Positions 43,147-51,132 of a DNA stretch of 64,000 bases are shown here, piece after piece. Position 1 is the stretch's first letter; each line of letters starts with the position of its first letter. Made by a program: the position numbers and the translations under genes. The notes under the pieces were generated by a model, which saw only the letters and a list, made by a program, of their open reading frames with translations, was not told where the DNA came from and did not search any database. The DNA comes from Pseudovibrio sp000156235 (GTDB taxonomy: Bacteria; Pseudomonadota; Alphaproteobacteria; Rhizobiales; Stappiaceae): the NCBI RefSeq assembly GCF_000156235.1, contig NZ_DS996812.1, positions 310,001 through 374,000 of the forward strand. The letters run 5' to 3'.

Positions 43147-44670
43147 ATGAGTAAGAGCTATGATCTATTTGTCATAGGGGGCGGGATTAACGGCTGCGGT
43201 ATTGCACGTGATGCCTCTGGTCGCGGGCTTTCAGTTTTTTTGGCGGAGAAAACTGACTTTGCAAGCGCGACCTCTTCGGCCTCTACCAAGCTGATCCACG
43301 GTGGATTGCGGTATCTGGAATATTATGAGTTCCGTTTGGTCCGTGAAGCGCTGAAGGAACGTGAAGTTCTGCTGAACATGGCGCCACACATTATCTGGCC
43401 TCTGCGCTTTATTCTTCCACACCACAAGGGCCTGCGTCCGGCATGGTTCCTGCGTCTTGGTCTGTTCATGTATGACCATCTGGGTGGTCGTAAGCTGTTG
43501 CCAGCCACAAAAACTGTGCCGCTTGATCGTGCGCCGTTCAATGATGGGCTGAAGTCTCTGTTCACACGCGGCTTCGAATACTCCGACTGCTGGGTGGATG
43601 ATGCGCGCATGGTGGTGCTGAACGCGCGTGATGCTGCGGCTCGTGGTGCTGAGATCCGCCGCAACACGGAAGTTGTTCGTGCCTCTCGTACTGACAGCGG
43701 TTGGGAAGTTGAAATTCGCGATAGCGTGAGTGGCAAGAGCGAGCTGGTTCAGGCGAAGGCGCTGGTGAACGCGGCTGGTCCTTGGGTGTCCAACGTTCTG
43801 AAAGGTGCGATTGGGCTCAACAGTCAAGCGAATGTGCGTCTGGTGAAGGGCAGTCACATCATCGTGCCGAAGATGTTTGAGCATGACCGCAGCTTCATTT
43901 TCCAGAATGCGGATGGTCGTATCGTCTTTGCGATCCCTTATGAGAATGACTTCACGCTGATCGGCACCACGGACGTTGATTATCAGGATGATCCTGCCGG
44001 TGTTTCCTGCTCTGATGATGAGGTCGCTTATCTGTGCAGCGCCGTGAGCGAGTACTTCTCCAAAGAAGTGACGCCGGACATGGTTGTGCGTACGTACTCA
44101 GGTGTCCGCCCGCTTTATGACGATGGTGCAAGTGAAGCACGTGCTGCGACTCGTGATTACGTCCTGGAGATGGATGAAGGTGAGAACAAAGCGCCGCTGC
44201 TGAGCGTGTTTGGCGGCAAGATCACCACTTATCGCCGTCTTGCGGAACATGCGCTTGAGAAGCTGGCTGTTTATCTGCCGCAAGCTGCGAAGAAGAATGC
44301 ATGGACGAAGGACAGCGTTCTGCCGGGTGGTGATTTTGAGCCGGGTGACTTTGGGGCCAAAGTTGCTGCGCTGAAATCAGCTTATCCGTTCCTTGAGCAT
44401 GACCACGCTTATCGTCTGGTGCGCTCCTATGGTTCTGATGCCATGAGAATCCTTGGGTATGCGAAGACCACAGCTGAGCTGGGTGCACATATTGGTGGCG
44501 ACCTTTATGCCTGCGAAGTGAACTGGCTGGTTGAGCAGGAGTGGGCTGTGACTGCGGAAGACATTCTGTGGCGGCGCTCCAAGCTGGGTCTGCATCTGCC
44601 GAAAGAGGCTGCCGGTGTGCTGGAGCATTATCTGGCGAGCTACTTTGAAGCGAACCGTATGGCGGGTTAA
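43147..44670 (+). CDS. glpD: Aerobic glycerol-3-phosphate dehydrogenase GlpD
   Basis: FAD-dependent, membrane-associated oxidation of glycerol-3-phosphate to dihydroxyacetone phosphate, passing electrons to quinone. Dinucleotide motif VIGGGINGCGIARDA at the N-terminus; STKLIHGGLRYLEYYEF; later FGGKITTYRRLAEHALEKL. 507 residues, normal length. glpK follows 279 bp downstream; the regulator candidate is the DeoR protein at 23.7 kb. Upstream TTCG repeats suggest repression in the absence of glycerol-3-phosphate. Confidence 0.95.
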   Translation: MSKSYDLFVIGGGINGCGIARDASGRGLSVFLAEKTDFASATSSASTKLIHGGLRYLEYYEFRLVREALKEREVLLNMAPHIIWPLRFILPHHKGLRPAWFLRLGLFMYDHLGGRKLLPATKTVPLDRAPFNDGLKSLFTRGFEYSDCWVDDARMVVLNARDAAARGAEIRRNTEVVRASRTDSGWEVEIRDSVSGKSELVQAKALVNAAGPWVSNVLKGAIGLNSQANVRLVKGSHIIVPKMFEHDRSFIFQNADGRIVFAIPYENDFTLIGTTDVDYQDDPAGVSCSDDEVAYLCSAVSEYFSKEVTPDMVVRTYSGVRPLYDDGASEARAATRDYVLEMDEGENKAPLLSVFGGKITTYRRLAEHALEKLAVYLPQAAKKNAWTKDSVLPGGDFEPGDFGAKVAALKSAYPFLEHDHAYRLVRSYGSDAMRILGYAKTTAELGAHIGGDLYACEVNWLVEQEWAVTAEDILWRRSKLGLHLPKEAAGVLEHYLASYFEANRMAG

Positions 44671-44696
44671 GTTACAAGGCTCTGTTTTTCTTTTTG

Positions 44697-44748
44697 TGCG
44701 TATTCTTATCCGAAAACCGGAACCACTTTTCGGGAATACGCTTTGTCA
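44697..44748. repeat. Palindromic intergenic repeat between glpD and glpK
   Basis: GCGTATTC...GAATACGC outer arms enclose CCGAAAA...TTTTCGG inner arms, with ACCGGAACCAC in the centre. Short palindromes of this design are dispersed between genes in many alphaproteobacterial genomes. Only one copy is seen in this window, so its repetitive nature is inferred. It could fold in the glpD-glpK transcript. Confidence 0.5.
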
Positions 44749-44949
44749 GAAAGGCAGAGCCTGTTTTATGTCATGGCGCCTTGTATGGGATGGTATACAC
44801 AAAGGTTGGCCTTTATCTTGGTGTTTTGACCTTGGTATTTTGGTAAGTGACATTCTAGGTTCATCATCAGATTGTTTCGGCGTCTCAGAAAAGATACTGG
44901 CGCAAAATTGGATTTTTGAAGAGGGAAAACCTCTTCCGGGGAGGAATAT

Positions 44950-46449
44950 ATGACAGGGTGGGTGCTCTCCATTGATCAGGGGACGACGTCAACGCGTGCG
45001 ATCGTTTTTAATGACAGCTTCGAAAGTGTGGGTGTTGGGCAGCGAGAGTTTCCGCAGCACTTTCCGCATGAAGGTTGGGTAGAGCACGATCCTGAAGACC
45101 TCTGGAACACGACTGTCGAGACCTGCCGCGAAGCACTGTCGGAAGCGGGCCTTGCTGCTGAAAAGATTATCGGCGTGGGCATCACCAACCAGCGTGAGAC
45201 AACTCTGATCTGGGATCGCAAAACCGGTGAGCCGGTTTACAACGCGATTGTCTGGCAGGACCGCCGCACCTCTGCTTTCTGCAGCACGCTGAAAGCGGCT
45301 GGTCATGAGGAGATGTTCACCCGCAAGACTGGACTGCTGCTTGATCCATACTTCTCCGGCACTAAAGTGGCCTGGATTTTGGACAATGTAGAAGGTGTAC
45401 GCGAGCGGGCGGAAGCTGGTGAGTTGGCGTTTGGTACCGTTGATACCTGGTTGATCTGGCGTTTGACCGGCGGGAAGTCTCATGTGACTGACGCGACCAA
45501 TGCGTCCCGTACGCTTCTTTATAATATTGGTGAGAACCGCTGGGATGAAGAGCTGCTGGCGCTGCTGAACATTCCGATGAGCCTTCTACCAGACGTGAAA
45601 GACTGTGCGGATGAGTTCGGCACGATCACTGCGGATCTTCTGGGTGCTGAGCTGCCAATTTATGGTGTGGCTGGTGACCAGCAGGCGGCAACGGTTGGGC
45701 AAGCTTGCTTTAAGCAGGGCATGGTGAAGTCCACGTATGGCACCGGCTGCTTTGCATTGCTGAACACCGGCGAGGAGCTGGTTTACTCCAAGAACCGTCT
45801 GCTTTCCACGATTGCCTACCGTTTGAATGGCAAGACCACCTATGCGTTGGAAGGCTCTATCTTTATTGCGGGTGCTGCTGTGCAGTGGCTGCGGGATGGG
45901 CTGAAGATCATCGACAATGCGGCGCAGACACAGCTGATGGCTGAAAATGCAGATCCGGAAAGCCATGTTTATCTGGTTCCCGCGTTTGTTGGTCTGGGTG
46001 CTCCTTACTGGGATCCTGAAGCACGGGCGGCGATCTTCGGTATGACCCGTTCCACCGGTCAGGATGAAATTGCGCGGGCGGCACTGGAAAGCGTTGGCTA
46101 CCAGACTGTTGATCTGATCAACTCCAAGTCCTCCGACATGGGCTCTCCGCTGAATGGCGACACCGTACTGCGCGTTGATGGCGGTATGGTTGCGTCTGAC
46201 TGGACCATGCAGTTCCTTGCAGACATTCTTGGTCGTCCGGTGGACCGTCCTGTTGTTCAGGAAACCACTGCACTTGGTGTTGCATGGCTTGCGGGCATGA
46301 AGGCTGGCGTGTGGCCGAGCATGGAAGAGTTCTCTCAGCGTTGGCATCTGGACCGTCGTTTTGAGCCAAACATGGAAGCGGCTGAGCGAGAGAAGCGACT
46401 CTCCGGTTGGCATGATGCGGTCTCCCGCACACGATCTCAGGCTTCCTAA
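44950..46449 (+). CDS. glpK: Glycerol kinase GlpK
   Basis: ATP-dependent phosphorylation of glycerol to glycerol-3-phosphate, the substrate of GlpD next door. FGGY-kinase signatures: SIDQGTTSTRAIVF at the N-terminus, TNQRETTLIWDRKTG, YGTGCFALLNTGE, and RVDGGMVASDWTMQFLADIL. 499 residues. ATG preceded by GGGGAGGAATAT. A GCTGCGGAA/TTCCGCAGC hairpin at 46465-46507 follows, without a T tract. Confidence 0.96.
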   Translation: MTGWVLSIDQGTTSTRAIVFNDSFESVGVGQREFPQHFPHEGWVEHDPEDLWNTTVETCREALSEAGLAAEKIIGVGITNQRETTLIWDRKTGEPVYNAIVWQDRRTSAFCSTLKAAGHEEMFTRKTGLLLDPYFSGTKVAWILDNVEGVRERAEAGELAFGTVDTWLIWRLTGGKSHVTDATNASRTLLYNIGENRWDEELLALLNIPMSLLPDVKDCADEFGTITADLLGAELPIYGVAGDQQAATVGQACFKQGMVKSTYGTGCFALLNTGEELVYSKNRLLSTIAYRLNGKTTYALEGSIFIAGAAVQWLRDGLKIIDNAAQTQLMAENADPESHVYLVPAFVGLGAPYWDPEARAAIFGMTRSTGQDEIARAALESVGYQTVDLINSKSSDMGSPLNGDTVLRVDGGMVASDWTMQFLADILGRPVDRPVVQETTALGVAWLAGMKAGVWPSMEEFSQRWHLDRRFEPNMEAAEREKRLSGWHDAVSRTRSQAS

Positions 46450-46567
46450 GTCTGTGTGAAATTGGCTGCGGAAGGTGCCGGATTGCCGGTTACACACTTT
46501 CCGCAGCGTCATTAACTCACTGAATTTATTGCTTTTCCACTGTGGTTCTGGATTAATTTGCTTTCAG

Positions 46568-46628
46568 ATATATCACAGTATTGACCTTTGAGGGTTTGGG
46601 GGTCATATTGCCTGTAATATATCACAGG
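46568..46628 (+). promoter_or_regulatory. Paired ATATATCACAG sites before the hydroxyproline operon
   Basis: ATATATCACAG occurs at 46568-46578 and 46617-46627. The second lies in the near-palindrome CCTGTAATATATCACAGG (46611-46628), directly before the first gene's ribosome site. Position over the start suits a repressor. Similar sequences lie near 60050 (opposite strand) and 56931. No regulator gene adjoins the operon. Confidence 0.5.
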
Positions 46629-46642
46629 TGAGGATGATCAAA

Positions 46643-47560
46643 ATGTGGACTGGTGTTTACCCGGCTGTCACAACTAAATTTACAGAGAACGATGAGCTTG
46701 ATTTTGCAGAGATGGAGCGTTGCTTCCAGCTGCAGATGGAAGCCGGCTGCGACGGCATCATCGTATGCGGTTCTCTTGGTGAAGCCATGGCGCTGGAGCC
46801 AGAAGAGAAAATCGAAATTCTCAAGATTGCCAAGAAGGTATGTGGTTCCAAGCACGTCATCATGACTGTGTGCGAAAGCTCCACTCGCCGCGCTGAAAAA
46901 GCGGCAGCAGATGCAGCTGCAGCTGGGGCCAATGGCTTGATGGTTCTGCCGGGCGTTCCATACCGCTCTGCACCGCATGAGACTGTGGCTCACATTAAAG
47001 CCGTTGCCAAAGCTGGCGGCATTCCGGTGATGGTGTACAACAATCCGGTTGCTTACGGTGTTGATGTCACTCTGGACATGTTTGCTGAGCTGGCAGATGA
47101 GCCGCTCATCGTTGCAATGAAAGAATCCACCGACGACATTCGCCGCGCGACTGAAGTGATCAACCGTTTTGGTGACCGCTTCAAGGTGCTGACTGGCGTG
47201 GACAACCTTGCGCTTGAGAGCCTGATGATGGGTGTTGATGGCTGGGTTGCTGGTCTTGTTGTTGCCTTCCCACGTGAAACTGTTGCGATCTACCAGCTGG
47301 CAAAGGCTGGCCGCTATCAGGAAGCGCTTGAGATTTACCGTTGGTTCCGTCCGCTTCTCGATCTGGATGTGTCCACCAATCTAGTCCAAAATATCAAGTT
47401 GGCAGAGATGGTTGCGATCGGTTCTAATGACCGTGTCCGTGCGCCGCGTCTGGCATTGTCCGGTGCTGAGCGTGCACGCGTCATCAAGGTGGTGGAAGAT
47501 GCTATTGCATGCCGCCCGGAACTGCCGGAGCTTAAAGAGCTATGCGACACATCCATGTAA
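46643..47560 (+). CDS. 1-pyrroline-4-hydroxy-2-carboxylate deaminase (DapA family)
   Basis: DHDPS/NAL-family lyase, 305 residues. Schiff-base Lys160 lies in IVAMKEST and the conserved Tyr132 in MVYNNPVAYG. Standing alone it could be any DapA relative, but it is followed by a D-amino-acid dehydrogenase and a hydroxyproline epimerase. That context fits the deaminase converting pyrroline-4-hydroxy-2-carboxylate to alpha-ketoglutarate semialdehyde. ATG at 46643 with AGGTGAGGA upstream; the ATG at 46634 and GTG at 46628 are too close to that site. Overlaps the next gene by 19 bp. Confidence 0.85.
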   Translation: MWTGVYPAVTTKFTENDELDFAEMERCFQLQMEAGCDGIIVCGSLGEAMALEPEEKIEILKIAKKVCGSKHVIMTVCESSTRRAEKAAADAAAAGANGLMVLPGVPYRSAPHETVAHIKAVAKAGGIPVMVYNNPVAYGVDVTLDMFAELADEPLIVAMKESTDDIRRATEVINRFGDRFKVLTGVDNLALESLMMGVDGWVAGLVVAFPRETVAIYQLAKAGRYQEALEIYRWFRPLLDLDVSTNLVQNIKLAEMVAIGSNDRVRAPRLALSGAERARVIKVVEDAIACRPELPELKELCDTSM

Positions 47561-48777
47561 TCGGAGCCGGGGTTGTTGGATTGGCAACAGCCCTGCGCCT
47601 TCAGCAAGAAGGCCATAAGGTTGCTCTGATTGACCGCAATGGTCCGGGTGAAATGGCCAGCCGTGGAAACGCGGCTGGCATTGCATGGACTGATGTTGCG
47701 CCTTTGGCTTCTAAAGGAATTTGGCGGAAGATACCCGGTTGGTTGCTTGACCCACTGGGGCCGCTGGCTGTGCGCCCGGCATATGCGCTTAAAATTCTGC
47801 CATGGATGCTGCGGTTCTCGCGGGCATCTTTTCCTGACAAACTGAAACACAGTGTTCTTGGCAAAGCGGCCATCAACAAAGCGTCCCTTCCGGCGTGGGA
47901 GCGGCTGTGGCAGGCGTCCGGCACGCGGCATCACGTGTTCCTGAAGGGTTGTCTTGAGGTTTATACCGAGCAGAGCCAGATCGAAGGCGTTCGCGGCGAA
48001 TGGCAGGAGCAACGGGAACACGGCATTGAAGTGCAGGAACTCACTGGAGATGAGATCCGGGAACTTGAACCTGACTTTGCCGGTAGCGTTGTTGGTGGAG
48101 CCTTAGTCCCGGGATGGATGAGTGTGGATGATCCGCATGCTCTATGCCTGAGCCTTGCGGAAGCGTTTGAGCGCAACGGTGGCAAGATCCTCAAGTCCTC
48201 GGTTTCTCATATTCAGCCGCAAGGGGATCATATCGTTCTGCATATAGACGGTGAGGAGCAAATCCTCAGCGATCATGTGGTGATTGCCTGTGGTGCGTGG
48301 TCCAAGACGCTGGCGGCCCAGTTGGGAGACAAGGTGCCGCTTGAGACGGAGCGGGGCTATAACACCACGTTCTCAGACCCCAATGTATCTCTGAAGCACG
48401 CGGTTATGGTGCCGGGGCTTGGGTTTGCGGTGACGCAGCTTTCTCACGGATTGCGTGTTGGTGGTGCGGTTGAGTTTGGCGGCCTTGAGCTGGATGCCAA
48501 CTGGAAGCGTGCGGATGCGATGGCTGAAAAGGCGTCTCGTCTTCTACCGGGATTGAACCGTGACAACGGCATCCGGTGGATGGGGCATCGGCCTTCCATG
48601 CCGGATACTCTGCCGGTTATCGGACATTCGAAACACAGCGAACGCGTGACATATGCGTTTGGGCATGGTCACCATGGCCTTACACAGGCAGCAATTACGG
48701 CTGAACTGGTCAGTGACCTGATTTGCGGTGAAACACCAAAAATAGATTGCACACTTTACAGTGCTCAACGATTTTAA
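47542..48777 (+). CDS. D-hydroxyproline dehydrogenase (DadA-like FAD oxidoreductase)
   Basis: 411 residues, DAO family. N-terminal FAD motif HVIGAGVVGLATALRLQQEG; DRNGPGEMASRGNAAGI after the first unit; C-terminal GHRPSMPDTLPVIG and YAFGHGHHGLTQA, as in DadA and hydroxyproline oxidases. It would oxidise cis-4-hydroxy-D-proline to pyrroline-4-hydroxy-2-carboxylate, the substrate of the preceding enzyme. It starts inside the deaminase gene (19-bp overlap), so expression is coupled. Confidence 0.87.
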   Translation: MRHIHVIGAGVVGLATALRLQQEGHKVALIDRNGPGEMASRGNAAGIAWTDVAPLASKGIWRKIPGWLLDPLGPLAVRPAYALKILPWMLRFSRASFPDKLKHSVLGKAAINKASLPAWERLWQASGTRHHVFLKGCLEVYTEQSQIEGVRGEWQEQREHGIEVQELTGDEIRELEPDFAGSVVGGALVPGWMSVDDPHALCLSLAEAFERNGGKILKSSVSHIQPQGDHIVLHIDGEEQILSDHVVIACGAWSKTLAAQLGDKVPLETERGYNTTFSDPNVSLKHAVMVPGLGFAVTQLSHGLRVGGAVEFGGLELDANWKRADAMAEKASRLLPGLNRDNGIRWMGHRPSMPDTLPVIGHSKHSERVTYAFGHGHHGLTQAAITAELVSDLICGETPKIDCTLYSAQRF

Positions 48778-48862
48778 ACTGGTCCTTCCGGGGAGATTAG
48801 AGGGCTCCATCGGTTGACCGTTGGCATCTTGCTGAGATGCCATGGAATGAGGGGAGGGGATC

Positions 48863-49909
48863 TTGGTCTCCAAGAGTTTTTTCTGTGTTGATGGGCATAC
48901 CTGCGGCAACCCTGTGCGACTGGTTGCGGGCGGTGCTCCGGCTTTGCGCGGCAATGATATGCTGGAGCGGCGGGCGGATTTTCTCAAACGCTATGACTGG
49001 ATCCGTACCGGCCTGATGTTTGAGCCGCGTGGGCATGACATGATGTCCGGCTCCATGCTTTTTCCTCCGACACGGCCTGACTGTGATGTGGCGGTACTGT
49101 TTATCGAGACATCCGGCTGCCTGCCCATGTGTGGGCACGGCACCATCGGCACCATCACCATGGCTTTGGAAGAAGGGCTGATTGAGCCTCGTGAACCGGG
49201 GAAGGTGTATCTGGATACGCCAGCCGGTTTGGTGGTTGCCGAGTATTTTGAGAAGGACGGATACGTTGAGAGTGTTCGCCTGACCAACGTGCCGAGCTAT
49301 CTGGCAGAGACGGGCATGAGCGTTGATCTACCGGGTGTGGGTCAGATCAGCGTTGATGTGGCTTATGGCGGAAACTTCTATGCCATTGTTGAGGAACAGG
49401 AGAACTTCCCGGGCCTTGAGAATGTGAGCGTCTCACAGCTGCTGGACTGGAGCCCGCGTCTGCGCGCTGCGTTGAATGAGAAGTACTCTGTGACCCATGC
49501 AGAGGACGAACGTATTCACGGTATCAGCCACATTCAGTGGACTGGCAAACCGACCTCAGATGCTGCTGATCGGCGTAATGCGGTGTTTTATGGCGATAAG
49601 GCTTTGGATCGTAGCCCGTGTGGCACTGGCACCTCCGCTCGATTGGCACACCTTTACGCCAAAGGTGAGCTGAAGGTTGGCGACACCATGCGCCATGAAT
49701 CCATCATCGGCTCTGTGTTCGTTGGCGGTGTGAAGGAAGCAGCCAAAGTGGGCGGGCATGACGGCATCATCCCAACCATCGAAGGCTGGGCCCGCAAGAT
49801 AGGTTACAACACCCTCTTCCTCGACGATCGCGACCCCTACATGACTGGCTTCCAGCTGGCCGCTGAAGGTGTGAAGCACTTTCCGGATAAAGGGAGTTAC
49901 GAAGGATAG
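48863..49909 (+). CDS. 4-hydroxyproline 2-epimerase (proline racemase family)
   Basis: Converts trans-4-hydroxy-L-proline to cis-4-hydroxy-D-proline, the entry step of the pathway. 348 residues. Both catalytic cysteines are present: Cys90 in LPMCGHGTIG and Cys253 in SPCGTGTSA. This marks an epimerase/racemase rather than the 3-hydroxyproline dehydratase subgroup, which has Thr at the second site. The N-terminus FCVDGHTCGNPVR is typical. The start is a TTG at 48863 with a GGGGAGGGGA ribosome site. Third gene of the operon, closed by a hairpin. Confidence 0.92.
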   Translation: MVSKSFFCVDGHTCGNPVRLVAGGAPALRGNDMLERRADFLKRYDWIRTGLMFEPRGHDMMSGSMLFPPTRPDCDVAVLFIETSGCLPMCGHGTIGTITMALEEGLIEPREPGKVYLDTPAGLVVAEYFEKDGYVESVRLTNVPSYLAETGMSVDLPGVGQISVDVAYGGNFYAIVEEQENFPGLENVSVSQLLDWSPRLRAALNEKYSVTHAEDERIHGISHIQWTGKPTSDAADRRNAVFYGDKALDRSPCGTGTSARLAHLYAKGELKVGDTMRHESIIGSVFVGGVKEAAKVGGHDGIIPTIEGWARKIGYNTLFLDDRDPYMTGFQLAAEGVKHFPDKGSYEG

Positions 49910-49923
49910 CGTAGTAGAGTAGG

Positions 49924-49953
49924 CCACTTGAAAAGCATTGGTTTTTCAAGTGG
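49924..49953. terminator. Hairpin between hydroxyproline operon and minus-strand cassette
   Basis: CCACTTGAAAA pairs with TTTTCAAGTGG (about 11 bp) in the 61-bp gap between convergent genes. T runs lie inside the stem, so termination strength is uncertain. Confidence 0.6.
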
Positions 49954-49970
49954 CTGGAAGTATGGCTTGG

Positions 49971-50966
49971 CTAGACGTGCCACTCGGCGAGGCCGATGCG
50001 TTCTGAGCTGTCCACTCGCAATGTGATCGGCTGGCTGTCTTTGTCATGCATTAAGACAGTATCTGCGCCCACACATTCGGTGAGCATGATAACGATGTTG
50101 CCGCGTGACAGGCTGTCCGTGTGGATCGTGTCCCCAGGCAGCATTATGGCTTTGCCCTCTGGGACTTTGATGTTTGCCATGGCGAACTGGTTTTCCGAGA
50201 CCTGCTTGCCGACAGTAATGATGATCTCGTCCTGATCTGAAGACGGCATAAAGATATGAGGAAACTCATGTCTTTCCACGAAGAAACCATTGGCCTCCTG
50301 CAAGGAGTATTCATGGTTTGCGGGCGTGATTTTGTATTCGACGACGTTCAGATCACATTTGTCGAACTTGACCGGGACGGTCTCACCTTCACCGAATACT
50401 TTTACGCCAAATGCGCGGGTCACATCCTCAAAGGCTGGCGACAGCTCCGTAACCATCGGAATTTCAAGCAAAACCTCCGAGCAGGAAAGACAGCCTGATG
50501 CGCCGAAGACATTGCCGGGGGCTACAATGTTAATTGTATGGGCATCATGCCAGGTTCCCTCGATGACAGAATATGCACTCTGAGGGATGCTGGACAATGG
50601 GACATCGGATTTCGCTACACTGCGATGGGTTCCCTCGGTGGTTTGGGAGGGAGAGGCCGGAGAAATATGGGGTGCGTTGCGTGTGATAACCACATCGCTG
50701 CCGGGCGGTACAATGTTGTGAAGCGCATTCGTTGTTACAGCGACTTCGTTGTTGACCACACGGTGTATAGAGACCGCCTTTAAGGCGTTTTCTGACTTTT
50801 GATTTGCAAGGTCGCTGTTGTACTTAACGGTGATGCCAAGGTTGTTGAGGTGCCTTTCGCTGTAAGAAGGAAGCTTGGCATCTGCCTTTACAGCTGCTGG
50901 CGTTGTTGTGGTCGGATGAAGGCTTTCCGGCACCTGAGGTGTCGAAGTTGCAGATGTTACTGGCAT
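49971..50966 (-). CDS. Cupin-like protein with Thr/Ser/Pro-rich N-terminus (candidate type III substrate)
   Basis: 331 residues, no named family recognised. The first 35 residues are Thr/Ser/Pro-rich and lack a Sec signal (MPVTSATSTPQVPESLHPTT). The C-terminal part (about 235-320) is beta-rich and has a cupin-like element, EGKAIMLPGDTIH, close to G(X)5PxG(X)2H, with RHEFPHIF upstream as a possible first motif. It is third in line after the chaperone and the flavoprotein-like gene, 166 bp further on, with its own AGGAGG site. N-terminal composition matches the flavoprotein, hence the shared-export idea. Enzymatic role unknown. Confidence 0.75.
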   Translation of the reverse strand: MPVTSATSTPQVPESLHPTTTTPAAVKADAKLPSYSERHLNNLGITVKYNSDLANQKSENALKAVSIHRVVNNEVAVTTNALHNIVPPGSDVVITRNAPHISPASPSQTTEGTHRSVAKSDVPLSSIPQSAYSVIEGTWHDAHTINIVAPGNVFGASGCLSCSEVLLEIPMVTELSPAFEDVTRAFGVKVFGEGETVPVKFDKCDLNVVEYKITPANHEYSLQEANGFFVERHEFPHIFMPSSDQDEIIITVGKQVSENQFAMANIKVPEGKAIMLPGDTIHTDSLSRGNIVIMLTECVGADTVLMHDKDSQPITLRVDSSERIGLAEWHV

Positions 50967-51132
50967 TTAGGTTCCCTCCTGAAAAATGCACAATAAATCA
51001 GCTCAGTAGCGGGTAAGGCGCTGCTGAGTGTTCTAACTTGATTGAGAACTGGACTGGCTGCGTGGTGCTCTATGAGGCAGGCCGTGGCTGGATCAACTTC
51101 GGTTGGTTTTCCGAAGTTGATCCATAATCAGG
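50967..51132 (-). promoter_or_regulatory. Gap between the two candidate effector genes
   Basis: Contains a perfect 13-bp inverted repeat (arms 51090-51102 and 51111-51123, GGATCAACTTCGG and its complement) nine bases beyond the flavoprotein stop, probably a terminator-like stem without a T run. The AGGAGG ribosome site of the downstream gene lies at its far end. Confidence 0.55.

Noticed and set aside
46643..47560. Dihydrodipicolinate synthase for lysine synthesis (dapA)
   Set aside because: Family membership is the same, but the overlapping dehydrogenase and the hydroxyproline epimerase place it in hydroxyproline degradation.
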